Source of the DNA: Sphingobium sp. EP60837
GTDB lineage: Bacteria; Pseudomonadota; Alphaproteobacteria; Sphingomonadales; Sphingomonadaceae
Direction: 5' to 3'
Length of the DNA: 64,000 nucleotides
Assembly (NCBI RefSeq): GCF_001658005.1
Contig: NZ_CP015986.1
Coordinates: 1,551,501 to 1,615,500 of the forward strand
Part shown: positions 18,299 through 27,173 of the stretch, piece after piece
How the letters are laid out: every line of letters starts with the position of its first letter
How positions within the stretch are numbered: position 1 is the stretch's first letter
Made by a program: the position numbers and the translations under genes
Notes under the pieces: model-generated
What the model saw: only the letters and a program-made list of their open reading frames with translations
Database searches by the model: none
What the model was told of the DNA's origin: nothing

Positions 18299-18841
18299 TT
18301 AACGGATCTTCGGCAACCCGTTTGAATTTACAAGCCCTTGCGCCAGCGACTCCAATACGGCCCGTAGCTCCGGATCGCCAATGTCGCGCAGCGAATCGCC
18401 AAGCTCCACCGGCACCGGCTTCAGGTTCCGCGGCGGTGGCCGCCGCTCGGGTGCACTTGACCGCACCTCGCCCTGCTTCATCGCCACCTTGGCGACGGCG
18501 GCATAGCCGAAGAAGCGATTCACCCGTTCGATAATGTCGGGCAGTACATGCTGGACCATCGGCGCATGGCCGCTCATCACCGTCAGCTGCAGCGTGCCGC
18601 CCGCCTTCTTCCCCACCGGGAAGCGGATCGATTCGGGGGCGGAAATCTCCGCATAATGCGATCCCACAATCTCCGCCCAGCGGGTGACGATGCTGGACTG
18701 AACAAAGCCGAACTTGCGAAAGGCCGCCGCGCCGATCTGCGGCATCAGGTCGGCGATTTGCCGGGCTCCACCCACGCGCGGACGCTCCGCCGCCTCGGCA
18801 GCTCGGCTTTTCATTTTGGGTGTCGCGGGACGTTCCGTCAT
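18299..18841 (-). CDS. DUF721 family protein (DciA-like)
   Basis: A 180-residue protein with the DUF721 domain in the middle: VQSSIVTRWAEIVGSHYAE followed by LQLTVMSGHAPMVQHV and INRFFGY-type residues. Proteins of this family include DciA, which loads the replicative helicase DnaB in bacteria lacking DnaC-type loaders; assignment of that role here is by family. The amino end is basic and the carboxyl end is disordered-looking. It diverges from mutY with 26 bp between the starts, so their promoters must overlap. Confidence 0.82.
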   Translation of the reverse strand: MTERPATPKMKSRAAEAAERPRVGGARQIADLMPQIGAAAFRKFGFVQSSIVTRWAEIVGSHYAEISAPESIRFPVGKKAGGTLQLTVMSGHAPMVQHVLPDIIERVNRFFGYAAVAKVAMKQGEVRSSAPERRPPPRNLKPVPVELGDSLRDIGDPELRAVLESLAQGLVNSNGLPKIR

Positions 18842-18867
18842 GGCCCGCTTAATGGCATAGGGCGGCC

Positions 18868-19935
18868 ATGGACGTCGAGCGGAACCTCATGAAAATCGCA
18901 GCAGATCTGCTGGCCCATTATGACGTCCATGCCCGCCGCCTGCCTTGGCGCGCCCCGCCGGGGGTCAATGCCGCCGACCCCTATCGCGTCTGGCTGTCCG
19001 AAGTGATGCTCCAGCAGACGACCGTCGCCGCCGTTGGTCCCTATTTCGCGAAATTCACGGAGCGCTGGCCGACGGTCGAGGCGCTCGCCGCAGCAGAGGA
19101 CGCTGACGTCATGGCCGCTTGGGCGGGCCTTGGCTATTATGCCCGCGCCCGCAACCTCCTCGCCTGCGCGCGTGCGGTGGCGAATGACCATGGCGGCGTC
19201 TTTCCCGACACAGAGGGCGGCCTGCGGAGCCTACCCGGCGTCGGGGCCTATACAGCCGCCGCCGTTGCCGCCATCGCCTTCGGTCGCCGCGCGGTCGTGG
19301 TCGATGCCAATGTCGAGCGGGTGGTCGCCCGCCTCTTCGCCATCGACACTCCGCTGCCCGCCGCGCGGCCCGCCATCCGCGTCGCTGCCAACGGCATCAC
19401 GCCCGACGCCCGTGCGGGTGACTTCGCCCAGGCGATGATGGACCTTGGCGCAACCATCTGCACCCCGCGCAATCCCGCTTGCGGCATTTGCCCGCTGCGC
19501 TCCGATTGCGCCGCCCTCCTCACCGCCGATCCAGCCGCCTTTCCCGTCAAGGCCGCCAAGAAGGCCAAGCCCCATCGCCTTGGGCATAGCTGGTGGATAG
19601 AGCGGCCGGACGGTCGTGTCTGGCTGGTCCGCCGCCCGGCCAAGGGCCTGCTCGGGGGCATGCGCGCGCTTCCATCTTCCGACTGGAGCGCCGCGCCGGA
19701 CGCGACCCCGCCGCTCGCCGCAGATTGGACGTCGCTGGCGGAGCCCGTCGCCCATGTCTTCACCCATTTCTCGCTGGCCTTGACCGTTCATGTCGCCCAT
19801 GTGGCGGAGGACAGCATGCCGCCGGAAGAGGGCGAATGGTGGCCACTCGCGCAGATTGGCGAGGCGGGCCTGCCGACCCTGTTCCGCCGCGCGGCGGATG
19901 CAGCGATGAAGGAGAGAGATGTCCACGTCCACTGA
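18868..19935 (+). CDS. mutY: A/G-specific adenine glycosylase MutY
   Basis: A base-excision enzyme of 355 residues that removes adenine mispaired with 8-oxoguanine. The HhH-GPD core shows Glu45 in SEVMLQQTTV, the hairpin LPGVGAYTA and Asp146 in VVVDANVERV. The Fe-S ligands Cys198, Cys205, Cys208 and Cys214 fit C-x6-C-x2-C-x5-C. The carboxyl third is the NUDIX-like 8-oxoG recognition domain. An ATG at 18889 is a possible alternative start. It overlaps nudC by 17 bases. Confidence 0.95.
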   Translation: MDVERNLMKIAADLLAHYDVHARRLPWRAPPGVNAADPYRVWLSEVMLQQTTVAAVGPYFAKFTERWPTVEALAAAEDADVMAAWAGLGYYARARNLLACARAVANDHGGVFPDTEGGLRSLPGVGAYTAAAVAAIAFGRRAVVVDANVERVVARLFAIDTPLPAARPAIRVAANGITPDARAGDFAQAMMDLGATICTPRNPACGICPLRSDCAALLTADPAAFPVKAAKKAKPHRLGHSWWIERPDGRVWLVRRPAKGLLGGMRALPSSDWSAAPDATPPLAADWTSLAEPVAHVFTHFSLALTVHVAHVAEDSMPPEEGEWWPLAQIGEAGLPTLFRRAADAAMKERDVHVH

Positions 19936-20827
19936 CCAGCTTGGCTTCGCCGGGGGGCGGCTCGACCGGGCCGACCATATTCGCGTGAACCCCGATCTTG
20001 TGGCGCAGGCCCTCGCGTCGCCGGAAGCCCGCTGCCTCGTTCTGGACGGGCTCGACCCCGTCACCCAGGATGGCCATCTGCTGATGGAACCGATTTTGCC
20101 GGACGCCCGGATCGAGGACCATCTTCTCCTTGGTCTCGACGACAGTCAGCGCCCTATCTTCGCCCGTCTCACCGAGGAAAGCGGCGCGAATTTCGTGCCC
20201 AGCCCACGCAGCCGCACCATCGCCAACGAAGTCCCCGCGGACGAGGTCGCCCTATATGGCGCCGCGCGCAGCCTCGTCCACTGGCACGGCCGCCATCCTT
20301 TCTGCTCGGTCTGCGGTTCGGCAACCAAGCCGGAAAAAGCGGGCTGGGCGCGCCGTTGCGGCTCCTGCGACGCCGAACATTTCCCCCGCGTCGATCCGGT
20401 CGTCATCATGCTCGCTGAACATGACGGCCGCGTCCTGCTCGGCCGTCAGCATAGCTGGCCCGAAGGCTTCTACTCCGCCCTCGCCGGCTTCATCGAACCC
20501 GGCGAAACGATCGAGGAAGCGGTCGCGCGCGAGGTCAAGGAGGAGGCAGGTCTTGTCGTCCGCTCCATCCGCTATGTGATCAGCCAGCCTTGGCCTTTCC
20601 CCTCATCACTGATGATCGCCTGCATGGCCCAAGCAGACGACGATAAGCTGACTCTCGACGAGACGGAGATTGCGGAGGCGATCTGGTGCGACGCCGATGA
20701 TGTCCGCGCGGCTCTGGCGTCTCAGCCCGGCGCGCGCTTCAACTGCCCACCGCCCATGGCGGTCGCCTATCATCTGCTCAAACATTGGGCCGATGCGCAG
20801 GTTGCCCCCGCAGGAGCAAGCGCGTAA
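19919..20827 (+). CDS. nudC: NAD(+) diphosphatase NudC (NUDIX)
   Basis: A 302-residue enzyme that hydrolyses NAD(H), and in characterised homologues removes NAD caps from RNA. The zinc ribbon is CSVCG followed by CGSCD, and the Nudix box is GFIEPGETIEEAVAREVKEE. The following residues SQPWPFPSSLM match the NudC-specific SQPWPFPxS motif, separating it from other Nudix proteins. The ATG lies inside the end of mutY, consistent with a shared transcript. Confidence 0.95.
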   Translation: MSTSTDQLGFAGGRLDRADHIRVNPDLVAQALASPEARCLVLDGLDPVTQDGHLLMEPILPDARIEDHLLLGLDDSQRPIFARLTEESGANFVPSPRSRTIANEVPADEVALYGAARSLVHWHGRHPFCSVCGSATKPEKAGWARRCGSCDAEHFPRVDPVVIMLAEHDGRVLLGRQHSWPEGFYSALAGFIEPGETIEEAVAREVKEEAGLVVRSIRYVISQPWPFPSSLMIACMAQADDDKLTLDETEIAEAIWCDADDVRAALASQPGARFNCPPPMAVAYHLLKHWADAQVAPAGASA

Positions 20828-20865
20828 GGCCCAATCCCCACCCTTAGCAGGAACGCCCCGCACCC

Positions 20866-22212
20866 ATGCTCAGCCTCGAAGAAGCCCAGTCCCGCGCGCA
20901 GGATCTGGTGAGCGCTGCGCGCAGGGCAGGGGCCGATGCTGCCGACGCCATCTATGCCTGCAATGCCTCGACCACCGTCGCGGTGCGCCTGGGCGCGCTG
21001 GAAGATGTCGAGCGTTCGGAAGGCGAGGAGATCGGCCTGCGCGTCTTCATCGGCCAGCGGTCCGCCAGCATCGCCGCGTCGGACATGAACCCCGCGACCC
21101 TTGGCACGCTCGTCGATCGCTGCATCGCCATGGCGCGCGAGGCGCCGGAGGACCCCTATGCCGGGCTCGCCCCTCAGGACCGCCTGCTGCGCGGCACACT
21201 CCCCGCGCTAGACCTAGCCGACCCGAGCGATCCCGAACCCGCCTTGCTGCGCGAACGCGCCCTTGTCGTCGAGGAAGCCGCCCGCGCCATCTCCGGCGTC
21301 ACCAACAGCGAAGGCGGCGGCGCATCCAATGGCCGCAGCCAGGTCGCCCTTGCCACCAGCCACGGCTTTGCGGGTGCCTATGCGGGCACCAGCCACTCTA
21401 CCTGGGCCAGCGTGCTGGCGGGCAGCGGCGCGGACATGCAGCGCGACCATGCCAGCCACAGCGTCCGCCATCTCGATGATCTTGAAGACCCCGCCGCCAT
21501 CGGGGCCCGCGCGGGCGAACGCGCCGTCGCGCGCCTCAATCCTGCGAAGGTCGAAAGCGGCGTCCTCCCCATCCTCTTCGACCCGCGCATCGGCTCCAGC
21601 GTGCTTGGTCATCTGATCGGCGGCATGGTCGGCCCGGCTATCGCCCGCCGTTCCAGCTTCCTGCTGGATTCGCTTGGCGAAACCCTGTTCGACAGCGCCA
21701 TCACCATCATCGACGATCCGCTTCGCCCGCGCGGCATGCGCTCGCGTCCCTTCGATGGCGAAGGGCTCCCCGTCGCCCGCCGCGCCCTCATCGACAAGGG
21801 CGTGCTGACCGGTTGGCTGATGGACAGCGCCTCCGCCCGCCAGCTTGGCCTGGAACCCACCGGCCACGCCAGCCGTGGCGGCAGCGGCGCGCCCGGCGCA
21901 GGCGTCACCAACGTGCATATGGAGCCGGGCAGCGCCGCGCCCACGGAACTGATGGCCGACATCAAGCGCGGCATCTACGTCACCGAACTCATCGGCATGG
22001 GCGTCAATGGGGTCACGGGCGATTACAGCCGGGGCGCGGCCGGTTTCCTGATCGAGGATGGCGCGATCACCGGCCCTGTTTCGGAAATCACCATCGCCAG
22101 CAATCTGAAGGACATGTTCCGCGCCTTGGTGCCCGCGAACGACCTCGTCTTCCGCTATGGCATGAACGTGCCCACCATCCGCATCGACGGGATGACCGTT
22201 GCCGGGGGCTGA
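20866..22212 (+). CDS. pmbA: TldD/PmbA family metalloprotease subunit (PmbA/TldE)
   Basis: A 448-residue member of the TldD/TldE family. The carboxyl GVNGVTGDYSRGAAGFLIEDG, positions about 381-402, is typical of PmbA/TldE, which forms a heterodimeric protease with TldD; the HExxxH metal motif belongs to TldD and is absent here, as expected. Known roles include maturation of some ribosomal peptides and CcdA degradation. No tldD is in the window. The stop overlaps the next gene by 14 bases. Confidence 0.88.
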   Translation: MLSLEEAQSRAQDLVSAARRAGADAADAIYACNASTTVAVRLGALEDVERSEGEEIGLRVFIGQRSASIAASDMNPATLGTLVDRCIAMAREAPEDPYAGLAPQDRLLRGTLPALDLADPSDPEPALLRERALVVEEAARAISGVTNSEGGGASNGRSQVALATSHGFAGAYAGTSHSTWASVLAGSGADMQRDHASHSVRHLDDLEDPAAIGARAGERAVARLNPAKVESGVLPILFDPRIGSSVLGHLIGGMVGPAIARRSSFLLDSLGETLFDSAITIIDDPLRPRGMRSRPFDGEGLPVARRALIDKGVLTGWLMDSASARQLGLEPTGHASRGGSGAPGAGVTNVHMEPGSAAPTELMADIKRGIYVTELIGMGVNGVTGDYSRGAAGFLIEDGAITGPVSEITIASNLKDMFRALVPANDLVFRYGMNVPTIRIDGMTVAGG

Positions 22213-22996
22213 CATCGACCTGCGCGCTCTGGTAGGCGCGGTTTCGGACGCCGCAGACCGCGCGCTCACCCTCTGGGCGGGCGGCCAGACGCAAGTGCGC
22301 CAGTGGGAAAAAGTTCCCGGCCATCCCGTCTGCGAAGCCGATCTCGAAATCGACGAGATGCTGCGCCAGAGCCTCAGCCTCATCGATCCCACCGCCGGCT
22401 GGCTGTCGGAGGAAACCGCCGACACGGTCCACCGGCTCGACCTCGCCCGCGTCTGGGTGGTTGATCCGATCGACGGCACCCGCGACTATCTGCGTGGCCG
22501 TCCAGGCTGGGCTGTCTCCGTCGCGCTGGTCGAACATGGCGCGGTGCGCATCGGCATCCTTGCAGCCCCCGCCCGCAACGAACTCTGGCTCGCCCAGTCG
22601 GGGGAGGGGGCCACCCGCAATGGCCGCACGCTGCGAGCAGGTTCCCGCGCAATCTTGCCCGGCGCGCGCGTCCCTGCCGACCAGCTCCCCCGGCACGATC
22701 GCGACCTCATCGCCGTGCACAAGCCGAACAGCATCGCTCTTCGCATGGCCATGGTCGCCGCCGATGAAGCCGACATCGTCGCCACCGTTCGCTGGGGCAA
22801 TGAATGGGACGTGGCCGCCGCTGCGCTGATCGCGCAGGAAGCAGGGGCCACCGTCACCGACGCGCTCGGCGATCCTCTATCCTTCAACCGCCCGGAGCCC
22901 ACCGCCTTCGGCCTACTCTGCACCGCCCCCGGCATCCATGCCGCAGCAACCGATCGCCTCGCCCCCCGCGCCCGAGAACTGCTGGGACGCGGCTAG
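22199..22996 (+). CDS. Inositol monophosphatase family protein, CysQ-like
   Basis: A magnesium-dependent phosphatase of 265 residues. The metal site shows SEETAD, then DPIDGTRDY, and late GNEWDVAAAALIAQEAGA. These fit the FIG superfamily; 3'(2'),5'-bisphosphate nucleotidase (CysQ) is the likeliest activity, but inositol or histidinol phosphatase cannot be excluded. The start is a TTG at 22199 within the end of pmbA, the only start that keeps the family's amino terminus. It is probably coupled to pmbA. Confidence 0.85.
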   Translation: MPGADIDLRALVGAVSDAADRALTLWAGGQTQVRQWEKVPGHPVCEADLEIDEMLRQSLSLIDPTAGWLSEETADTVHRLDLARVWVVDPIDGTRDYLRGRPGWAVSVALVEHGAVRIGILAAPARNELWLAQSGEGATRNGRTLRAGSRAILPGARVPADQLPRHDRDLIAVHKPNSIALRMAMVAADEADIVATVRWGNEWDVAAAALIAQEAGATVTDALGDPLSFNRPEPTAFGLLCTAPGIHAAATDRLAPRARELLGRG

Positions 22997-23013
22997 AGCG
23001 AAAGGAAGCGGGA

Positions 23014-23028
23014 AAGGCCCCATGGGCC
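23014..23028. terminator. Weak bidirectional hairpin between convergent genes
   Basis: AGGCCC and GGGCCT form a 6-bp stem over a 3-base loop between the converging CysQ-like gene and the HhH protein gene. On the minus strand it is followed by only three T residues, so termination is uncertain. Confidence 0.3.
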
Positions 23029-23119
23029 TCGCGTGCACAAAGATGCAGAGGCGACCTGCTCCGATTCTTCCCGTCGCCCGGCGCGAATGAAGCGCGTAGT
23101 GGCCGAATGTCAGAGGCTC

Positions 23120-23623
23120 TTAAAGCTTCCCGTACTTCGCCTCGAACCCGGCCTGATCCCCGGCGGCGAGATATTTCGCCTGATCGATCCACTGATCGCG
23201 CACGGGCCGCCCCTTGAAATTGCCGAGTTTCGCGTCGATCGCGGCCAGATCGGCATCGGTCCAGCTTGCGATCTGGGCATAGCGGGTGACGCCCAACTCG
23301 ATCAGCAGCAGGTTGAGCTTGGGCCCGACGCCCTTTAGCTTCAGCAGATCGTCGCGCGCATCGGCCGACGCGGGAGCAGGAGGGGTCGGCTCCACAGCGA
23401 CGGGCGCGGGCGCGGCCTCGGCGACCGGCATAATCGGCTCAGCCGCAACCGCCGCAGCGACGGCTGCTGATGGAGTGACGTCCCGCGGCTCGACTTCCAC
23501 CGGCCGCTCGGCCTGAACCACATCAACGGTCTTCTTGCGGCCAGCCAGCAGGAAGACGACGCCGATCAGGATCAGCAGCGCGATCAGCAGCCACAGGCCA
23601 TAATCAATGAAAAACTGCTGCAT
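23120..23623 (-). CDS. Membrane-anchored helix-hairpin-helix protein
   Basis: A 167-residue protein with one amino-terminal transmembrane helix at about 9-27, an alanine/proline/valine-rich linker, and a carboxyl helix-hairpin-helix-like domain (LLKLKGVGPKLNLLLIELG, then ASWTDADLAAIDAKLG). The carboxyl module resembles the one found after ribosomal L21- or NuoE-like sequences in alphaproteobacteria. Its function is unknown; DNA or protein binding at the membrane is possible. The ATG at 23623 has a good GGAGGACGG site four bases away, and a longer upstream frame is unlikely. Confidence 0.75.
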   Translation of the reverse strand: MQQFFIDYGLWLLIALLILIGVVFLLAGRKKTVDVVQAERPVEVEPRDVTPSAAVAAAVAAEPIMPVAEAAPAPVAVEPTPPAPASADARDDLLKLKGVGPKLNLLLIELGVTRYAQIASWTDADLAAIDAKLGNFKGRPVRDQWIDQAKYLAAGDQAGFEAKYGKL

Positions 23624-23685
23624 CAATCCGTCCTCCCTGTTTCGTCCCATTATCTAGGGGAGTGCCGCCTGTTCCGGCAAGAGCG

Positions 23686-24963
23686 TCAGCGCCCCTCCCG
23701 CTCCACTTCGCGCCAGCCAATGTCCCGGCGGCAGAAACCGCTGGGGAAATCGATCGCATCCACGGCCTGGTAGGCTGCCGCCTGCGCCTCGCCGACGCTG
23801 CTGCCGCTCGCGGTCACGTTCAGCACCCGCCCGCCATTGGCGACCAGCTTGCCGTCCTTCCCCACCGTCCCTGCGTGGAAGACTCGCGCGCCGCCCGCTT
23901 CCGCCGCCTCGATGCCGCCAATCGCGCCACCCTTTTCCGGCGTTCCCGGATAGCCCTTCGCCGCCATCACCACGGTTAGCGCCGTCCGATCGGCCAGCTG
24001 CACCGGACCCTGCTCCGCCAGCCGCCCCTCGGCCACCGCGAGCAGCAGTTCGACCAGATCGCCGTCGAAGCGCAACATCAGCACCTGGCATTCCGGGTCG
24101 CCAAAGCGCGCATTATATTCGATCAGCTTCGGGCCTTCGTCCGTCAGCATCAGCCCCGCATAAAGAACGCCTGTATAAGGCGTCCCTTCCGCCGCCAGCG
24201 TATCGACGGTCGGCCGGATGATCTTTTCGATGACTTCGGCTTCCAGTTCAGGCGTCAGCACGCGCGCGGGGCTGTATGCGCCCATGCCGCCGGTATTGGG
24301 GCCGGTGTCGCCGTCGCCCACGCGCTTATGGTCCTGCGCGGAGCCAAAGGGCAGGATCGCGCTGCCATCGGTGAGCGCGAAAAAGCTCGCTTCCTCGCCG
24401 CGCATGAATTCTTCCAGCACCACTTCTTCGCCTGCTGCGCCGAACGCACCGGAAAACATGGTGTCGAGCGCCTTCAGCGCCTCATCCCGCGTTTCCGCGA
24501 TGATGACGCCCTTGCCAGCGGCCAGGCCATCGGCCTTGATCACTACCGGCAGGCCAAAATCTTCCAACGCCGCGATCGCGCCATCCTTGCTGTGAACGCG
24601 CTCATATCCTGCGGTCGGGATATTCGCCCGCTTGCACAGGTCCTTGGTGAAGCCCTTCGAGCCTTCCAACTGCGCCGCCTTCTTGCCGGGCCCGAACACC
24701 GGATAGCCCTTCACCCGAAGATTGTCGGCGAGGCCATCGACCAGCGGCGCTTCCGGCCCGATCACCACCAGCCCGATCGCATGGCGCAGGCAGAAATCCA
24801 CCACGGCGCGATGATCCGTGACATCCAGATCGACCAAGGTCGCATGCTGGGCTATGCCGGGGTTGCCGGGCGCTGCATAAAGGGTCTTGAGGCTTGGCGA
24901 TTGCGCCAGCTTCCAGGCCAAAGCATGTTCGCGGCCGCCGCTGCCCAACAGAAGGATGTTCAT
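23686..24963 (-). CDS. purD: Phosphoribosylamine-glycine ligase
   Basis: An ATP-grasp enzyme of 425 residues that makes glycinamide ribonucleotide in purine synthesis. It begins [19 protein letters not shown], typical of the family, and contains [10 protein letters not shown], the ATP-grasp segments [10 protein letters not shown] and [20 protein letters not shown], and [11 protein letters not shown]. The ATG at 24963 fits the family start even though the frame extends another 42 codons into xseA. Its start is seven bases from the start of xseA on the other strand. Confidence 0.96.
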   Translation of the reverse strand: MNILLLGSGGREHALAWKLAQSPSLKTLYAAPGNPGIAQHATLVDLDVTDHRAVVDFCLRHAIGLVVIGPEAPLVDGLADNLRVKGYPVFGPGKKAAQLEGSKGFTKDLCKRANIPTAGYERVHSKDGAIAALEDFGLPVVIKADGLAAGKGVIIAETRDEALKALDTMFSGAFGAAGEEVVLEEFMRGEEASFFALTDGSAILPFGSAQDHKRVGDGDTGPNTGGMGAYSPARVLTPELEAEVIEKIIRPTVDTLAAEGTPYTGVLYAGLMLTDEGPKLIEYNARFGDPECQVLMLRFDGDLVELLLAVAEGRLAEQGPVQLADRTALTVVMAAKGYPGTPEKGGAIGGIEAAEAGGARVFHAGTVGKDGKLVANGGRVLNVTASGSSVGEAQAAAYQAVDAIDFPSGFCRRDIGWREVEREGR

Positions 24964-24970
24964 TTCGCCC

Positions 24971-26476
24971 ATGTCCCCGGAATATGAAGCTGGTTTCGAT
25001 GCGTCGGGCCGCCTGTTAGCGGAGGAAAGGGCGGGCGACAACGCGCCGCCGCTCTCGGTGAGCGAATTGTCGGCCATATTGAAGCGCACGGTCGAGGACC
25101 GCTTCGGCTATGTCCGCCTGCGCGGCGAAATCTCCGGCTTCAAGCGCGCGGCTTCCGGCCATCTTTATCTCTGCCTCAAGGACGACAATGCCGTGATCGA
25201 CGGCGTGATGTGGAAGGGCGGAGCCGCGCGCCTGCCGTTCGCCCCGCAGGATGGGGTAGAGGTGATCGCGACCGGCAAGCTCACCACCTACCCCGGCCGC
25301 TCCAAATATCAGATCGTCATAGAGCGGATGGAACTGGCGGGCGAAGGCGCGCTGATGGCGTTGCTCGAAAAGTTGAAGCAGAAGCTCGCTGCCGAGGGGC
25401 TTTTCGACCGCGACCGCAAACGCCGCCTGCCCTTCATGCCGCGCACCATCGGCGTCGTGACCTCGCCCACCGGCGCGGTCATCCGCGACATATTGCATCG
25501 CCTGGAGGATCGCTGCCCCACCAACGTCCTGCTCTGGCCCGTGCTGGTGCAGGGACAGGGGGCGGCCGAACAGGTCGCCCGCGCCGTGCGCGGCTTTTCT
25601 GACATGAAGGCCGGCGGCCCGCACCCCCGGCCCGACCTCGTCATCGTCGCGCGCGGCGGCGGCTCGATTGAGGATCTGTGGAGCTTCAACGAGGAAACCG
25701 TCGTCCGCGCCGTCGCCGAATGTTCGATCCCGATCATCTCGGCGGTCGGTCATGAAACCGACACCACGCTATGCGATCATGCCGCCGACATGCGTGCGCC
25801 CACGCCGACCGCCGCCGCCGAAATGGCGGTCCCGGTCCGCGCCGATCTGATCGCGATGCTGACCGAGCAGGGTCTGCGCATGAACCGCGCAGTTCGGCGC
25901 GGCGCTGCGCAGGCGCGCGAGCGGCTCGACATGCAGGCTCGCCTCATGCCCACGCCAGACACGCTGCTCGCGCCGCAGCGGCAGCGGCTCGACCAGCTCT
26001 CCGACAATCTAGGCAACTGCCTGCGCCACCGCCTCGCCGACGCGCGCGGGCATCTGGGGCAGGCCGGCGGTGCGCTTCGTCCCGCGCTCCTCCAGCAATA
26101 TCTGAACCGGGCCAAGGAACGGCTCGACCGCCTCCGCCTTCGCCCGGATTATCTCACCCGCGTTTTCCATGACCGCGCCACGGCCTTTGACCGGCTCTCG
26201 CGCCTGTTCGTCTCGGTCAATCCCGACCTTCCCCTCCAGCGCGGCTTCGCGCGCGTCATGGCCGGGGATCGCCTCGTCAAGACCACCGCCGACGCCCGCG
26301 CGGCAGGGGCCGTCTCGCTCCATTTCGCCGATGGCGCGGTAGGGGCAGTGATAGAGGGCGGCTCACCCCCAACACCCCTTGAGAAGCCGCCAAGCCAAGC
26401 TATATCCCCTTCATCCCGTCCCGCCCGCAAACCGCAGGAGAGCGGGGAAACCCGGCAGCAGGACCTTTTTTCCTGA
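24971..26476 (+). CDS. xseA: Exodeoxyribonuclease VII large subunit
   Basis: The catalytic subunit of the nuclease that degrades single-stranded DNA from both ends, 501 residues. It has the OB-fold [21 protein letters not shown], the central [16 protein letters not shown] and [14 protein letters not shown] with [14 protein letters not shown], a coiled coil, and the end [10 protein letters not shown]. An ATG at 24971 is preferred; one at 24956 sits directly on its possible ribosome site. xseB is not in the window. Confidence 0.95.
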   Translation: MSPEYEAGFDASGRLLAEERAGDNAPPLSVSELSAILKRTVEDRFGYVRLRGEISGFKRAASGHLYLCLKDDNAVIDGVMWKGGAARLPFAPQDGVEVIATGKLTTYPGRSKYQIVIERMELAGEGALMALLEKLKQKLAAEGLFDRDRKRRLPFMPRTIGVVTSPTGAVIRDILHRLEDRCPTNVLLWPVLVQGQGAAEQVARAVRGFSDMKAGGPHPRPDLVIVARGGGSIEDLWSFNEETVVRAVAECSIPIISAVGHETDTTLCDHAADMRAPTPTAAAEMAVPVRADLIAMLTEQGLRMNRAVRRGAAQARERLDMQARLMPTPDTLLAPQRQRLDQLSDNLGNCLRHRLADARGHLGQAGGALRPALLQQYLNRAKERLDRLRLRPDYLTRVFHDRATAFDRLSRLFVSVNPDLPLQRGFARVMAGDRLVKTTADARAAGAVSLHFADGAVGAVIEGGSPPTPLEKPPSQAISPSSRPARKPQESGETRQQDLFS

Positions 26477-26510
26477 TGCCGCCGAAAAGCGAAAAAGGCC
26501 GCCTGATCCC

Positions 26511-26723
26511 ATGCTGATGTCCAACCGTGATCGCCCGGCCCGGCTGCATTATATGGCCTACAGCTTCCGCGTGCTGCAGGCGGGCGACCATGTCGTCTGC
26601 GCCGTCACTGGCCAGAAGATTCCGCTCGATGACCTGCGCTATTGGAGCATCGCGCGCCAGGAACCCTATGCCAGCGCCGAAGCTTCCGCCCAGGCCGAAC
26701 TTAAGGCCCGCGCCCCGCACTGA
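26511..26723 (+). CDS. DUF2093 family protein
   Basis: A 70-residue protein matching DUF2093, a short family from alphaproteobacteria of unknown role. Features are the segment ARLHYMAYSFRVLQAGDHVVC and the later YWSIARQEPYAS. It follows xseA by 34 bp on the same strand and is probably on the same transcript. ATG 26511 and ATG 26517 are both possible starts. Confidence 0.8.
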   Translation: MLMSNRDRPARLHYMAYSFRVLQAGDHVVCAVTGQKIPLDDLRYWSIARQEPYASAEASAQAELKARAPH

Positions 26724-27173
26724 AAAGGCTAGCGCTACGCCGCGCCTGCTGGCAGCGCCGTCTTTCAGCCCTGATTTCCCCTCGGGACTACGCAGAAACG
26801 AGTCGCGCATCACCCGCGTCTTTGTCGCCGGGCGCATGCCTGCTCGCTGACCCCTATTGCCTCCGCGCAACTTATCCCCTTCCGCCCGCGCGCTGCCCGC
26901 AGCAAAGTTCTGCGGGCTTTCGCAGCGCTGTAACAATGTTATTAAACGGTCGTAAAAGTCCCGTTTCTAGTCGATGTGGCAAATTTACGACAGTGCAACA
27001 GCAAATTTAACCGCCGCCAGCAACATTGCTTTACACTCTTAAAACGACTGCGCAGACTGATGCGGCACGGATGAAGAGGGGTTTGCTGTCGGGCTCCTAA
27101 CGCCCCTCTTCATGCGTCGAAAAGCGAAGGACGTGGGCTGCGCCTGCGTCGCTCCAGAGCAAGGGACTGGACT
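26724..27173. other. Intergenic stretch upstream of the TonB-dependent receptor
   Basis: About 450 bp without a convincing gene. GC content drops clearly between about 26935 and 27050 (runs such as ACAATGTTATTAAACGG and CAAATTTAACC), suggesting a promoter region for the receptor. A perfect 11-bp inverted repeat lies at 27071-27113. Short open frames here lack ribosome sites and family features. Confidence 0.6.
27071..27113 (+). promoter_or_regulatory. Perfect 11-bp inverted repeat in the receptor gene leader
   Basis: ATGAAGAGGGG at 27071-27081 and its exact complement at 27103-27113 enclose 21 bases, ending 60 bases before the receptor GTG. There is no T-run after it, so it is not an ordinary terminator. 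It may be an mRNA leader hairpin or a DNA operator. Confidence 0.5.

Noticed and set aside
26822..27010. A 62-codon open frame upstream of the TonB-dependent receptor
   Set aside because: No ribosome site, poor codon use, and it runs into the AT-rich probable promoter region.
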